Assembly: GCA_037954665.1 (NCBI GenBank)
Contig: JBBMOL010000013.1
Coordinates: forward strand, 7,006,001-7,070,000
Direction: 5' to 3'
DNA length: 64,000 bases
Origin: Laguncularia racemosa
Taxonomy: Eukaryota; Streptophyta; Magnoliopsida; Myrtales; Combretaceae
Made by a program: the position numbers and the translations under genes. Below are positions 11,562 to 24,128 of this stretch, in pieces. Position 1 is the first letter of the stretch. The number at the start of each line of letters is the position of its first letter. Below the pieces are notes generated by a model. The model saw only the letters and a list, made by a program, of their open reading frames with translations. It was not told where the DNA came from and did no database searches.

Positions 11562-13079
11562 ATGGCCATGGCAGCCTCATTTCATTTTTCTCTCATATTC
11601 GTGGTGATTAGCTTGTATCTTCGAGGCACTTATGGTGATGGTGGATGGGAGAGCGCTCATGCCACCTTTTATGGCGGTGGTGACGCATTAGGCACAATGG
11701 GTAAACTTACATACCATTTATCATAAAATGATTAAAAAAATATCTTACATGTTAGAAAAATTTATTTATAAGATTATAATGAGTATAACAGTTCTCTAAA
11801 AAGGTGTTCTCTCTAATAATTTATATCTTTTTCATATATGCCATAATGTAATTGATAGAAGCATATACATGAAGGCATTGTTTAAGAAGGGAAAAAAAAA
11901 TTTACCTCTTTACACTATTATAAGTGTACATAATTTTTTTTAATTATTATACATCTTTTGATGGTAAGTTTAGAATAGTTGTTAAGAGTTTAAAAAAAAT
12001 AAAGTATTTACTTTTTACGCTTTCCAACATTAATTAAACACTTTATAGCAAGATAAGTATATAGAAAATAAGTAAGATTCTTGATGCTCAAGGTCCGTTA
12101 ACACTAGACATTTTGCTTTGACTATATGTCCTTACAAAACAAACCAAACAAGTACCAAATAACTTATATATGCCTGTAATTGTTCTCATTTAATTAAAAC
12201 TAAAATGATATTTTACAACCTGAACTTTTAAACAACAAAAGAACAGACACTAAAGACAACAAAATAGTAACAAAAATGGACTTTGGTGATATGCAGGTGG
12301 TGCTTGTGGATATGGCAACTTATACAGCCAAGGATATGGAACAAACACTGCAGCACTAAGCACTGCTCTGTTCAACGATGGATTAAGCTGCGGCTCTTGC
12401 TATGAAATGAGATGCAATGATGACCCAAAATGGTGTCTCCCGGGTTCCATCACCGTCACTGCCACAAACTTCTGCCCTCCTAACAATGCCCTCGCCAATG
12501 ACAATGGTGGCTGGTGCAACCCTCCTCTCCAGCATTTTGATTTGGCTGAACCTGCTTTCTTGAAAATTGCTCAGTACAGAGCTGGGATTGTCCCTGTTTC
12601 TTTCAGAAGGTAAACAAAAGGAGAATTTTTCTTCTTCTTTTTTTTTAATTTTTTCTTTACCGCTAAACTATTTGTTATCCATGTATCTTAAAAAGGGGTT
12701 GGTGAATTTCACTATGGCAATGGAATATGAATTACATGATAACGAATCAGTGACAATCTTGGGCTAATTTTGCAGGGTACCATGTGCGAAGAAAGGAGGA
12801 ATAAGGTTCACAGTAAATGGACACTCCTACTTCAACTTGGTATTGATCACAAATGTTGCGGGAGCAGGTGATGTTCATTCAGTCTCAATCAAAGGTTCCA
12901 AAACAGGATGGCAAACCATGTCTAGGAATTGGGGCCAAAACTGGCAAAGCAATTCCTACCTTAATGGCCAATCTCTATCCTTCCAAGTCACCACAAGTGA
13001 TGGAAGAACTGTGACAAGTTACAATGTTGTACCTTCCAACTGGCAATTCGGACAGACATTCGAGGGTGGTCAATTTTAG
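11562..13079 (+). CDS. EXPA: alpha-expansin, 3 exons, 251 aa
   Basis: Exons 11562-11700, 12297-12609 and 12776-13079 join in frame (756 bp with stop) and have GT..AG introns. Alpha-expansins loosen the cell wall in growing tissue by a non-hydrolytic action on cellulose-hemicellulose contacts. The protein starts with a hydrophobic secretion signal (SFHFSLIFVVISLYL). The mature start WESAHATFYGGGDALGTM and the GGACGYGN block follow across intron 1. The cysteine-rich first domain includes GLSCGSCYEM and the diagnostic HFD (LQHFDLAEPAFLKIA). The C-terminal cellulose-binding domain has the expected tryptophans (GWQTMSRNWGQNWQ, SNWQFGQTFEGGQF). Length and intron positions are normal for the family. 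No disruption was seen. The exact EXPA number cannot be assigned. Confidence 0.97.
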
Positions 13080-13354
13080 GAATTGGTAATTATGGATCTT
13101 CCTCGTGTAACTATGATCCCTGGTGAAAAAAAAAAATGAAAAAGAAAAATTGTGTAGGGTAGGAGGGAAGTTTTTTAAGTCTCGCTCGTCTGGTCTTGTT
13201 GCTGAGGTGGCCTTTCGGCACCCGCTAAGCAAATACATATGAAGGAATATAGAATTTATCCATAAGGTCATATAAAAATATAGAATTAGGAAAGGTTTGT
13301 GAGTTGTGCCATAGCTACTATAGCCAGACAAGGATATTCTATTGGTTGCCTTTG

Positions 13355-13360
13355 AATAAA
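13355..13360 (+). terminator. polyadenylation signal of the expansin gene
   Basis: AATAAA lies 276 bp after the expansin stop codon, a reasonable 3' UTR length. No other canonical signal lies closer to the stop. Confidence 0.5.
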
Positions 13361-15553
13361 ATATAAAGGCCATGAATATCTTCGATGGGGATGATTTTAT
13401 TCCTTAATGTGGGTATTAACCCCGGGTTGTTTTATGTGTTTTATCTATTTGATTTGATTTTATATGAACTTCCGTGTCTTAATGGGACAAAATCTTTTTA
13501 TTATAGTTCTGTTCTAATAATTATATCCAAATCCCTATATGGATCAAATTCCATTTCACAAGAGCACAGCTTTATTTATATATCTTAAGGCTCACTATAT
13601 TACCAGTATCACCAACCAAAAATATAATATCTAATTTGACCCCTAATTTTAGATAAATTCAACCCTTTAAATTAAATTGCAAAATGATTCCATTTAGTTT
13701 TGATTGATATAATCAATACCTAAAAAATAATTTATAAATACATGAATATTGATTTTCCAACGAGATGGATTGAGTTCATTTTCTCACACCCTTAACGTTT
13801 GTATTATAAAAAGTAGTTGTCCAAAAGAAAAACACATAAAAAATCATTAGAATATTTTACGATTAATAGTTTTCATCCTCAAAACACTGTTTAAGAAAAT
13901 GGTGGAGAGAAAAGATTTTTTTTTTTTTTTCATAACTAGAGAGAAAATGGAGGGAAAATGTGATGCCCCAAACTAAAATTTATTAATAATTAAGCTAGTA
14001 AATACTAATTAGCCTTTTTAATCGCTCAACCATTAAGTTTTTAACTAGTAATGACCTATTATTCATTACTTGATCTTATAAATCAATACTAGTTTTCTCT
14101 TACAATCTATGTGGAACTATACTTTATGTGAGATACCATAATCTCCTTCTTTAAACATACATTTATTCACTAAATCTTATAATTAGACCAAGTTTTTTCT
14201 CTCTATTTTGTTTGTGAAGTCATAATAAGAGGGGAGAAAAAAGTATATTTCTATTGTTTTTTCTATTTTCTTGTTATGAATTCAAACAAAAGTTATAAAG
14301 CAGATTTCCTTTTTTTCTTTTTTTTTTTCCCCTTTAGTTTTCCATCCGGTTGCAACCGAATTATGATTGAACTTCTTTTATTTTTTGATTGGGCCCTTTT
14401 GTCATTGACCCAAACCTTGAGCCGATTGTAAGCGGTCAAATAACTATACAGCATTTTGATGACTCACCGTGACTTGTAAGAAATTGAAGTTGTTTAGGCA
14501 TAATTATCAAAATACCATTATGTTAAAAACGGTGGAATTTAATAAATGAAAGATCTTTTATATTGTTTTTTAATCACAAAAAGAAAAAAAGAATTATGTC
14601 CTCCGACAAATTTTTAGAGACCTAACTAAATATAATGAAAAACAATCGTAAAAAGAATTGCAATTATTTTTATGGATATAAAGCAAAGAAATGATTCTAT
14701 TTATAATAATTTCTTTACGTGTACACATTCTTATTGACACTTGATAGTCAAATACCAATTACATTTTTAATAAAGAAGGCTAGGACTGAAAGGAAACATT
14801 GTCCAACCGTGAACATAAAAGGCATGGGAAGTTTTATAATAAAACAATGCCTAAAGATGAAGAGCTCGTACAAAGAACTAACAGATCATGAAGTCTATAC
14901 ATGGCAGTGCCACTTGGCTTAAGGATAAGAGCCTCGGAATGTCCAAGAAACAGAAGAACAACCATCTAATAAGAAAGATGAACTAAGTTTAAGAAAGAGG
15001 AGCTGTAAGACTATTTTTCTAGGGTAAAAAGAGGAGCTGTGAGATTATTTTCCTAGGGTAATATATATATATATATATATATTATTTTTGACATTTGCGC
15101 ACATAGTTTTATCTTTAACATCGGTCTTAACTAATAGATATATATCGGTTTTTTGATTAATTAATTTAATTTAAAATTTAAAAAAAATAGTTAAAAATAA
15201 TTTTTTTTAAATACCCTAGCCTTTAGTTGGCCAACCCAAGGTGAAGAGGCAATTGGCCATCATTAAAAAAGGCTTGTGTGTGACCCCTTAAGATGGCGCT
15301 CACAACCTATTCACAATTGTGGATAACATCCATCTTCACTAATGGGTAGTGTGGCTTACTACACTCGAAGGGAAAAATAAAAAATAAAAAAGAGCAAATT
15401 AAAAAAAAAAAAACAACTATCGGGTGACTTTGACTTGATAGCTTTTTCTTGTAATTTCTTTTTAAGCTATAGATAGGTGACATAACCTCCCAATTGATTT
15501 TACCCTTACTGGTCCCCACAAAACCTGAGAGCAACCAACCACCATCTTAAGAG
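13361..15553. other. AT-rich intergenic region, no supported gene
   Basis: No recognisable coding frame. It contains an AT dinucleotide run at about 15061-15082 and long A/T homopolymers. It ends at the target duplication of the hAT element. Confidence 0.4.
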
Positions 15554-15561
15554 GGTAGTAC
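15554..15561. repeat. hAT target-site duplication, left copy
   Basis: GGTAGTAC, identical to 18999-19006 on the other side of the element. Confidence 0.93.
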
Positions 15562-15650
15562 TAGACATTGGGTCGGTTTAAAACCATCCTAAACCCAGTC
15601 CAAAATCATCAGGCCAAAGGCGGTAGGAAAGGGAAACCGGAACCTACCCA

Positions 15651-15674
15651 GGGGGTGGGGGGGGTGGGGGGTGG
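15651..15674 (+). other. G-rich tract with quadruplex potential
   Basis: Several runs of four or more G separated by single T or A residues lie near the left end of the hAT element. The pattern satisfies the usual rule for an intramolecular G-quadruplex. No function is claimed. Confidence 0.5.
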
Positions 15675-15702
15675 AAGGCCATATAGGATCCGAACCAGCG
15701 GA

Positions 15703-15755
15703 TCTAGACATATAGAGAATAAGCTTGGCCTTCTGAGGTATGGACTCATGCTAAT
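15703..15755. repeat. scrambled fragment matching the MATE pseudogene
   Basis: Three adjoining pieces match one short part of the MATE pseudogene. 15703-15728 matches 24769-24794 in the same orientation (25 of 26 bases). 15727-15737 matches the reverse complement of 24724-24734 (11 of 11). 15737-15755 matches the reverse complement of 24742-24760 (17 of 19). Adjacent pieces overlap by 2 and 1 bases. The source region encodes a conserved part of MATE proteins, so another MATE paralogue could be the donor. Confidence 0.65.
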
Positions 15756-16289
15756 ATTTAGTTAACCTGATATCAGGATCCGAACTAGTGGAGCTTTCAC
15801 TCAATGGGACGAAGTCGTTGAAGTAGTCATCTTCTTCACTAGACGTCCGAAACAACTTTTGTGTGTGACTCCTTACCTTTGACCAATCCTCCATGCAAGC
15901 CAGTACCTCAACGTTGATGGGTGATATTCGTGATCGCTATTGGAACAAGATAAGGCCCACCGTGTTGAATGCCTATTCACCAACTATCATTGATGCAAGA
16001 GCAGCCAAAACCTGGCGAGCCATGCAAGAGAATATGGGATACGTCTTCTTATGCCTCCTCCACTAGTCGAGGATGTTGAAATCTATGATACCGTTGTCAC
16101 CAAATTCGAAGTGTGTATTAAAATAATCATCAAGTTTAGTGTACTTAGTTGACCCCGAACAGTGCAGGGGATTATAAGTAATCATCAGATTATAAGGAGT
16201 TTGGGACACTATGCCGCGTGAGATATGCATGAATACCACCCATGTGAGCTAAGGGACGGTGAGGGAGTTCAGGATACTTGACCACCAAA

Positions 16290-17801
16290 TGTAGTGCAAA
16301 AGTTGGAACATAATCCTTCCATTACCTGGACTACTCGACATAGTTCTTACGAGGCCATAACGACATAAGTGTCTTTCATGTCAGAGAATGCGTCAACAAT
16401 GGAATAACACAAATTAAGATATTCTAATAACTCTTTTTTACACTGTGGATCTAGATTAGAAGCAACTAGATAAACTGCTAGAATTTGTCTATAATACTGC
16501 AACTATATCATTTATAGCCACTTACAAAAAAAAGTATTATATCGGGAATCGAGCAGCACCGACAGTATATTCACCGCATTCATAAGAAAAAGATGAACAC
16601 TAACTTGATACATTTGCAAAAATGTAATAGTAAAATTATGAAAAACTTTTAAAACATTTAATATTCTACTGTATACATCTCAATTGCTGGGATGCAATGG
16701 AATATCTAGGACATTCATGATAGCGAAAGAATATAATGCATCTTTATAAGCAAGTGTACTTTGTAAAAGTCGATAAGTGAAATTTCACCTATGCTTAACA
16801 TCCTTTTAAAATTTTTTAAGTCGCATTCCATTTTCAGTAAAAAAATCTCCACCATGCCTACGGAAGGATGTTCAATTAAAAAACATACTAGTTGTCTTAT
16901 TATGAATATTTTAAAATCTAAACAACTCATACCATCCTTAACGCAAAGATCTAAAATTTAGCAAGTGCATCGAATGTGGAAAAATATCCCACCTAATGTG
17001 GGTTGACATAAAGATTGAAGTTCATTAATGGATGTCGTGTTAGTGGTCGTGTTGTCAAAACCAATTGAGAAAATATTTTTTTGTTAAACCGTATTCACCT
17101 AAAATAATACTTATAATATAAAAAATGTTTTGCGCCATATGGCGATCGTTGAAAAACCTTAAAGATATTAGTCTTTTTTATACCTGCCACACATCGTCTA
17201 CCCAGTGGCATGTAACTCCCATATATGAATCTTGTTGCCATGGATCGGTCCATATATCTACTCAAATAGAAACATGTGTCTCAAGAGAATTTAAAAGAGC
17301 GCTTAATTTACGCTTACCGTTATGATACAGTTTAATGGTGGTTTTTTATATGATTCTTAAGTCGTAAGTCCGTGAGCTTGAATTTAACGCTTCTCGCTCG
17401 TACTCCAATCGGTGCGGGGGAGCTACGTGAGTCCATGACAAGTTACACTTTACTAAGTAGTCTGCAAGTAGAATTTATTGTCTATCAACAGAATAACAAA
17501 ATAAGTCTTTTCCTTACGATTCTGTTGATTGCGAAATTTTTTGTTGCGATTTATCTATGCCAAACTCTGTGGAGTGTTTTGTTCGCATGTGTCTGTTAAG
17601 GATACCATACCCTTCTCCCTTTTTCCACATATAACTTGATTGGCAGTAGTTGTAATAAATACGACTGTTACCATTTTCCCCTATAATTTTACTAAAATAT
17701 TTAGTAAATTCTTTTAATTTAAATGATGCTAGTGGCTTACTAGTTGAGCCGAATGGGCCACGTAAGTGCCTTGGAATTTCTTCCTTCTGCACTTTTTGCA
17801 T
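16290..17801 (-). pseudogene. hAT transposase, decayed
   Basis: Read on the minus strand, landmarks of an Ac/Daysleeper-type transposase occur in the right order but in several frames. A BED-type zinc finger region lies at 17514-17801 (YYNYCQSS...HMRTKH, with the second Cys lost). A block with IWTDPW...SYMGVTCHWVDD lies near 17120-17330. DNTTTNTT followed by GGIFFHIRC lies near 16940-17060. A DVKHR-x-NFTYRLLQ block, with a stop where Trp is expected, lies near 16720-16820. An LDPQCKKELLEYL block lies near 16400-16480. The C-terminal dimerisation domain was not recognised. Frameshifts and stops make it inactive. Confidence 0.85.
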
Positions 17802-18998
17802 ATCATCTTGCCTTCCACCTCCTCCTCACTACCTTATCATGGTAGTGATTCGTTTTGCTCACCAAAAGGCCTTTTATGAAAGCTTGGAGATGGCATCATC
17901 AAGTCCTTTAGGCATTTAATGGTAAAATCATATATATCATAATCATCCACTTCAAAATATTGTTGGGTGGCTATTGCACAAATTTTTCCTTATTACCTTT
18001 GCTAGAATGATCCCTCTTAGAAGAACCTGAATCGCCAAAATAACTTATCATTTTTTAATAATAGGATAATTATAAAATACTGATATAGGGAGATAAGGAG
18101 ATAGAATTTATTTAACAATTGACAAGAAATATAATAAAAATTATGTAATAGTATAGAAGATGCGAGCACAGCAAATAAAAGATGATAGCACATAATAGAA
18201 GATAGGAGTATAGAAATTTTAAGACGAGAGCAGAAGACAAGAGTGAGTGCAATTTTTTTACGTGAGTAATTTTACTCTTCAAACTATACTATCAATTTAT
18301 ACAATATCATTGATCCAACAACACACTTAATTTCTTCTACTCCTTTGCAACGTTCAAATATGAAATTTTGAACACTTGCACGCTGCACTTACACTAACAA
18401 CTAAAACTTATTCCTCACTACCTACAATCCTATAAACCCACGCGAATTTTTTTTTTTTTCAAAATGCTCTCCATGCTTTCAAAATTTTTTAGCACAAATT
18501 TGACCGTTTTCATCCTACATTCTCCTTTTGCATTTTTCTCCAACTGTCTTCTCTCTCTCTTTTTTTTTTTTTTCTTCCCCAACATTGCAAAGTTACAGCC
18601 TTTAAGTTCAATATTTTCTTTACTCTATTTCTGCTTCTTTTAACAATTTTTTTTTCCTTCTTTTTCAACGTGTATTAGGATACTGTTTTTTAATGTTTGC
18701 CTTCTTTAATTATTCCTCAATGTTGTTCAAACTTTCAACGTGTGTCAAGCTTGTTTTTCAATTTTTTTTTTGGTCATATATGGTGGGTTGGACCCACCAG
18801 TTCAAGTTGATCGTAAATTGGTGGGTTAACGACCTGTTCAAGGCCTATCGGTTTGCCGAGTTGCATAATGCAACTCCGCCTTTGAATCGTCAGTTAGGTG
18901 ATTCCTACCTGCCAGGCCAATTCCTCAAAAGGACTAGTTCATAGGCCTGAATCAGTTGGGCCGGTTCATAAGCCTGGACTAGCCTTCTCCAATGTCTA

Positions 18999-19006
18999 GG
19001 TAGTAC
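18999..19006. repeat. hAT target-site duplication, right copy
   Basis: GGTAGTAC, identical to 15554-15561. Confidence 0.93.
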
Positions 19007-20970
19007 AACCACCTAGGTGCTTGACTATCCCATGCCTTAAGATGGTTGGTTAATGGTTGAGTTTAGGATTTTTTTTATTTTAGCAATCAATTTCTTTAAT
19101 ATCTTTTTTTTATATTTTTATTACACTATTTTATTAAATTAATTATTATTAACTAATTAAAAATTGATATGTAACTTCTAATAAATAGATGAAACACATA
19201 TATGAAACTGTTGAAAACAAAAACATATACGCAAAGTGACGAACAATGAAAACACAAATACGTGAAATGAATTTTGCTTTTTTTCTTTTTTTTTTTCCTT
19301 TCATCTATAGCCCCCACAAAGTTTTATAAAACAATAATGAATTCATTATACAAAATCCTATTCTATGAATCCATTAAACGAGTGTAAATGCGAAATATCT
19401 AAATTATAATTGAATAATTGGATTATTTAGGGATTCAATAATTGGGTCAAATTGATTATAAAGATGACAATTGTATCGAGAGTTGTCTTTTTAGCTTTTT
19501 TTTTTTTTAATTTGGCAAGGCATTAATATCAACATCACATCATAACGAGACTAAATTGTACAAGCATTCCAATAATTTTTTTTGAATTTTCTTATTGTAC
19601 ATATAGGGCTTTGTCAAACAAACTTAATCTACTAATTTTGCAACTCATATTTAATAACATATATAATATTGGGTTAGATTTTTTTTTGTTTTGGCCAATC
19701 CAATTCTATAATTTATAGAAAGTAAAATATTACTTGGTCTATTTTCTCATAGTTGATATATTTATGGCAAAGTTTGTATCCATTAAATAAGGGGGGAATG
19801 AAAAGGAAAGGCTTGAAAGTCACGATGAAATAAAAACAAGGAATTGTAAATATAGTTCAAATTTAAATTCTATAGATATTATAATGATAGACAGAATGTT
19901 CAAGAGTGATATTTATCCACCAAATATCTTAAAAGAAATGGTTGATGAAACATGAAAATTTACTCAAACAAGTAAACAAAATAAAAGAAAAAAAGACTTG
20001 GTTAGATGGTATAAAAAAAAATCGAATATTAACTACCATTATTTATTGAATTAACAAATCAACTTGCTATCGAAACTCTTTTGGGAGAAGTGGATATACT
20101 ATTACATCCTATGGGAGAATAGTGATCATACCATATAAGCTACGGGATATTTAATTATTTAGTTAGATGTTACAATTGTATAAAAAGGTTAAATTGATTT
20201 TGGAGGATAAGTGGGCTCGTACAATAAATCTTTTGTGTAATTTATTTATGTGTTCAGTATCGTGTCCTTGAAAATTGTTTAGTATTGACCTACGTAATAA
20301 GGGATATCATATATAGAAAAAATAAAATAAAAAAGGAAGTAATAAATGGGTCCCCTTGTTATGTATGTCATGAAATTAATACAACCGGATCACTTAACTA
20401 TTTTATGTCTTGATTTTGATGCAAATAAAAAAAAGCTGCTGCTACGATTGGATATGTTTTCCAAATTAATGGACCATTCTATAATTTTGAAAAAAATTCT
20501 TAGGAATAAAGATAATTTGTTTTCATTTCTTAAATACTAATCTAAATCTATCTTGAAATAGAAGGTATCATAACCCTAGACCAATTTTAGAAAACATAAC
20601 TTTATTATAAGATTTTCAATGACAATCTATTTTATATTTATATAACAGTTTCATTAATAAATGCTTTAGAGGTACTTTTCAATTTACTTAGTAGAAAAAT
20701 GTATAAAATTTTCTTACCCAAAAAAATGCATAAATTTTTAAAACACTTATTATATATTTTGTGAGAAAATTAAGTGCATAATATTTCTTTTTTTGGAACA
20801 TAAGAATATGATTATGGAAAATATTTTTCTTTTTTTAAAAAAAAAGAATATTTACATAACAGTTAGTTAATAAATGTATAAATAATTAATCATTAAATAT
20901 AAGGGAAATTTTAAATGCGATTTATTAATCAAAATGTATATAACATCCTATTTAAAATCTATTACTTAAA
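19007..20970. other. AT-rich intergenic region, no supported gene
   Basis: Long A/T-rich stretches with short spurious frames (for example 20346-20540) and no recognisable domain, RNA gene or element ends. Confidence 0.4.
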
Positions 20971-21120
20971 TATAAGTAATCATTTTGAATTGTCTTATTC
21001 TTAATTAATTATTATCTTATTTATGCATTGTTTTGTTTTATATGCAATTTATATCTTCTTAATTATGTTTTATTTTGATAAATATTATAGTTTAAAAATG
21101 GTTTTGATGTGAAAACATGC
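20971..21120 (+). repeat. dispersed direct repeat, copy 1
   Basis: About 150 bp starting at TATAAGTAAT and running through ATTTTGATAAATATTATAG to a TGTGAAAACATGC word. It matches 21871-22135 at many positions with divergence. Copy 2 has about 110 extra bases in the middle, so one copy gained or lost sequence. Confidence 0.6.
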
Positions 21121-21205
21121 AAAAATAAAGGTTCGAAGAAATAACAAAAGATATGTCTTTGATTGTGTAGTATAGGTTGCCTTGCTTTAGGTAATGCATT
21201 GTGAT

Positions 21206-21592
21206 TAGAGTTGGTAATTATGGGGCGTTCAAGTTCCCAGGGCAAGGGTTGGCTCGCTAACTTGCCAAAAAAAAATTTTCTTGTGTGAGTAGAAATATTA
21301 ATTTAAACAATTTTCAACACTTTTTTTTCTAATATATATAATATAAATTATACTTGTAAAGGAAAAAAAAAATTATCTAAAAAAAAATAAAAATTTTCAT
21401 TTAGCATGTCCTACATAATACACTTTAATAAAAATACTAAATTAAAAAAAATTTGCGGGCCAAGCAGGCCAATCCGCATTTGTCCGTGGGGCAGGACGGG
21501 CCGATTTTTGTAACTTGGAACTCTTGCGGGTCACTGCAGGCTGGTCCCCGATGATCTAGAGCCGGCTCATTTGATCCGCATTCCTGGCTCTA
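21206..21592. mobile_element. 387-bp non-autonomous hAT (MITE)
   Basis: It begins TAGAGTTGGTAATTATGGGG and ends CGCATTCCTGGCTCTA; the ends form an imperfect inverted repeat anchored by TAGAG. Flanks ATTGTGAT (21198-21205) and GTTGTGAT (21593-21600) form an 8-bp duplication with one mismatch. The right half is rich in GGGCC, GCGGG and GGCAGG words typical of hAT subterminal regions. There is no coding capacity, so it would have depended on a transposase supplied elsewhere. Confidence 0.82.
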
Positions 21593-21870
21593 GTTGTGAT
21601 TATAATACTCGCAATTGTAATTTGTTGGAATGATTTTTTTTTTTTTTTGCCAAACAGAAATGCATATGTCATCAACCACAGTCCAAAGAGGCACAAAACA
21701 TCAAGCATCTCTTTTTAGTAGCCGAAGAATGGGGATGGGGTGTGTAGCCACCGATTCGAAGGGTACATCTCCTTCCTCATATTAATGGCTATTCAAAATC
21801 ACTTCAAATATGATATTATTATTATTATTATCTTTTTTTTTAGAATTATCACTACAGTCTTCTTCTAAAA

Positions 21871-22135
21871 TATAAGTAAGTTATAGGTATGAATTGTCCT
21901 AATCTGAGTTATTTTTATCATATTTATGTATCATTTTATTTTGTATACAGTTTGTATCTTTTTAATTATATATATATATATTCAACTATACTATACGAAG
22001 GAGAGTCCAATCAAATGCGTTCGATTAGAAAGAACAGTGATAACAACGCTCTGCTACAAGAGGATTGCCTTCTTTATCATGTCTTATTTTGATAAATATT
22101 TTAGATTTCGAAATGGGTTTTAATGTGAAAACACG
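21871..22135 (+). repeat. dispersed direct repeat, copy 2
   Basis: Matches 20971-21120, with an insertion (relative to copy 1) that includes an AT microsatellite and about 100 bp of other sequence. The hAT MITE lies between the two copies. Confidence 0.6.
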
Positions 22136-24128
22136 CGACTCATATGCTGAGTCATGCAGAATTAAGGGTAAAAGAAAATGAGCAAAGAAATAATGAAAAA
22201 AAAAAAGTGTCCATGCTGTACTAGTATCTATCCAACCCAAAGGCCAAATTACCTTCAATAAAGTGTAGAAAAATTTTCTTTGAACTTTTGTTTTTCCCTG
22301 TTTCTACCTCTATTTACTCGATTTGTTGTGTCGGAAATTATGATCACCAAAACCGATGCAATTTTTGTACATTTTTAGGTATTTTCATACTGTTGTAGTG
22401 GATGTGTTTGTTTAATGTGATTATTACTGTTGAAAATTTTGTCACACTCTTTTTAATTATCCAAATTAGAATCACGGGCATAGTTTACATTTTTTGTTTA
22501 TTCAAAAAGATTGTATCTTTTAAAACAGTTAGACAATACATCTTGTTTGTTAGCTTGGTAAGGTTTACCTTTTTTTTTTTAAGGGTTAATTTTGAATTCC
22601 GCTCGTTGCTAGGTAGAGTCAGAATTTTTAGATTTTAGTCCATAAATCAGTTGCTGCATTGGACTTATTAAGACGGGTTGATGCAGATAGCTTGTCCTAA
22701 TGTTATCATCTCTGCATTACAACTTGCTATGATCATTATGCTAATGCACATAGATTCGCTTTTATGATTGTTGGAAAAGGTGGGTCAGCATCTTCATCAT
22801 GGTGGAAGCTGCGGTGAGCTAATTAGCTGCAGAACATGGCACCGACGTTGAGGTATTTTTTGAATCGGTAGAGTGGTTAGCGCTCGATCCAAACATTATG
22901 TTGCAATTTTCATTTTTAGAGCATTGACAGTGCTAATGAAACTTGCTACTTTCTCTAGTTGATGTTATTTGAAGTTTTTGTATGGTTCACGTATAAGTGG
23001 TTTTCGTGCTCTGTTGGAGCGATAGAGTCTTTATAGATTATGTCGCATCTATCATTTGCAAATTGCACAGAAAATGGTTGTGTGGAGCATACAATAGTTG
23101 AAGAAAATTGGGTTACAGCAAAGTTTGTTGTTTGTGAAAATTTTCCTTCTAGCAAATGCATTTTTTTGCCAAGCAATCAAAAAGGTGATATATGACTAGT
23201 GAGATATGAAGAATCAAGTATTCATGAAGTTTGCATCCATGTACATGTGGGAAAGGAAGAATCTAGAAATCTATGTTACATTTTAGATGAAGCTCCCTCC
23301 AATACTTCTTTCAGATAGGATTGTGTTTATGTCCAAAGTATCTTAGTATGATTTCTAGGTCAACTAAAAGGAAAAAAATGTAAAATCAAATGCGCAGACA
23401 AAATTAAGTTGGCTTGTGACACACGAAAAGTTGCACAGAGGAATCAATTTTTTCGGTTGCATGCATGATTTTCTCGACTACAAGCCTTTTGTATATGTTA
23501 TGAAGCCTTTATATTTCATGAGTTTGAAAATGGTTGCTGTTTATGCCATCATCTCCTGGGGCAATGAGCAATGTTTGTTCACTTGAAGACTTTCTCTTGC
23601 TTATCATGGCTGAGGTCGGTATGACTTGAGCAATGATGACAATTATCTGATATCTTTGACTTTCAGAGGTTTGAGCTCTTACTTACATGAAACGGTATCA
23701 GCATGTAATACTTTGTTCAATGAGAAATAGCATCTATCTAATTTTTTGTCAGATAATCTGCTTCAATCATCAAGGCTTAGCTTTCTATGCCTCCTGATCA
23801 ATAATGAGAAGATATGGACATTTCCCGTTTGTCACCATGTTATTTTACCTTATTATGTTCTAGAGGACTGATTCAATCTTGTTTTTTGCACGCTGTACTG
23901 TTCTATAAATTATCAAACTTGTAGGGACTATTCAAAATATGTCTAGTCTCTCCTCCAAATAGTAGATCAAAAGAAAGATAACCCCTTTATTCTTTAGAGC
24001 AAATGGCTATAAGAAACAAAAAAGAAATGGAAAAATATAAGGATAAGCATTCCTTTTCTTTAGTCAGGAAATTTTGGTGTATGTCATATTATCATTCAAT
24101 GACTATTACAAGATCAAGAGAATTAGTC
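22136..24128. other. intergenic region, no supported gene
   Basis: Less AT-biased than its surroundings, but no reading frame longer than about 80 codons and no recognised domain. It may contain decayed gene or repeat sequence downstream of the MATE pseudogene. Confidence 0.4.

Larger units (their letters stand above)
15562..18998 (-). mobile_element. complete hAT transposon with perfect 8-bp TSD
   Basis: A 3,437-bp element. Its ends form a 10-bp perfect terminal inverted repeat: it begins TAGACATTGG and ends CCAATGTCTA. It is flanked by an exact 8-bp duplication GGTAGTAC at 15554-15561 and 18999-19006. An 8-bp duplication and short inverted repeats are hallmarks of the hAT superfamily. Both subterminal regions carry GGGCCGG / GGTCGG-type words, common in Ac-like elements. 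The interior holds a decayed hAT transposase on the minus strand, so the element is no longer autonomous. A scrambled host-gene patch lies at 15703-15755. Confidence 0.93.
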
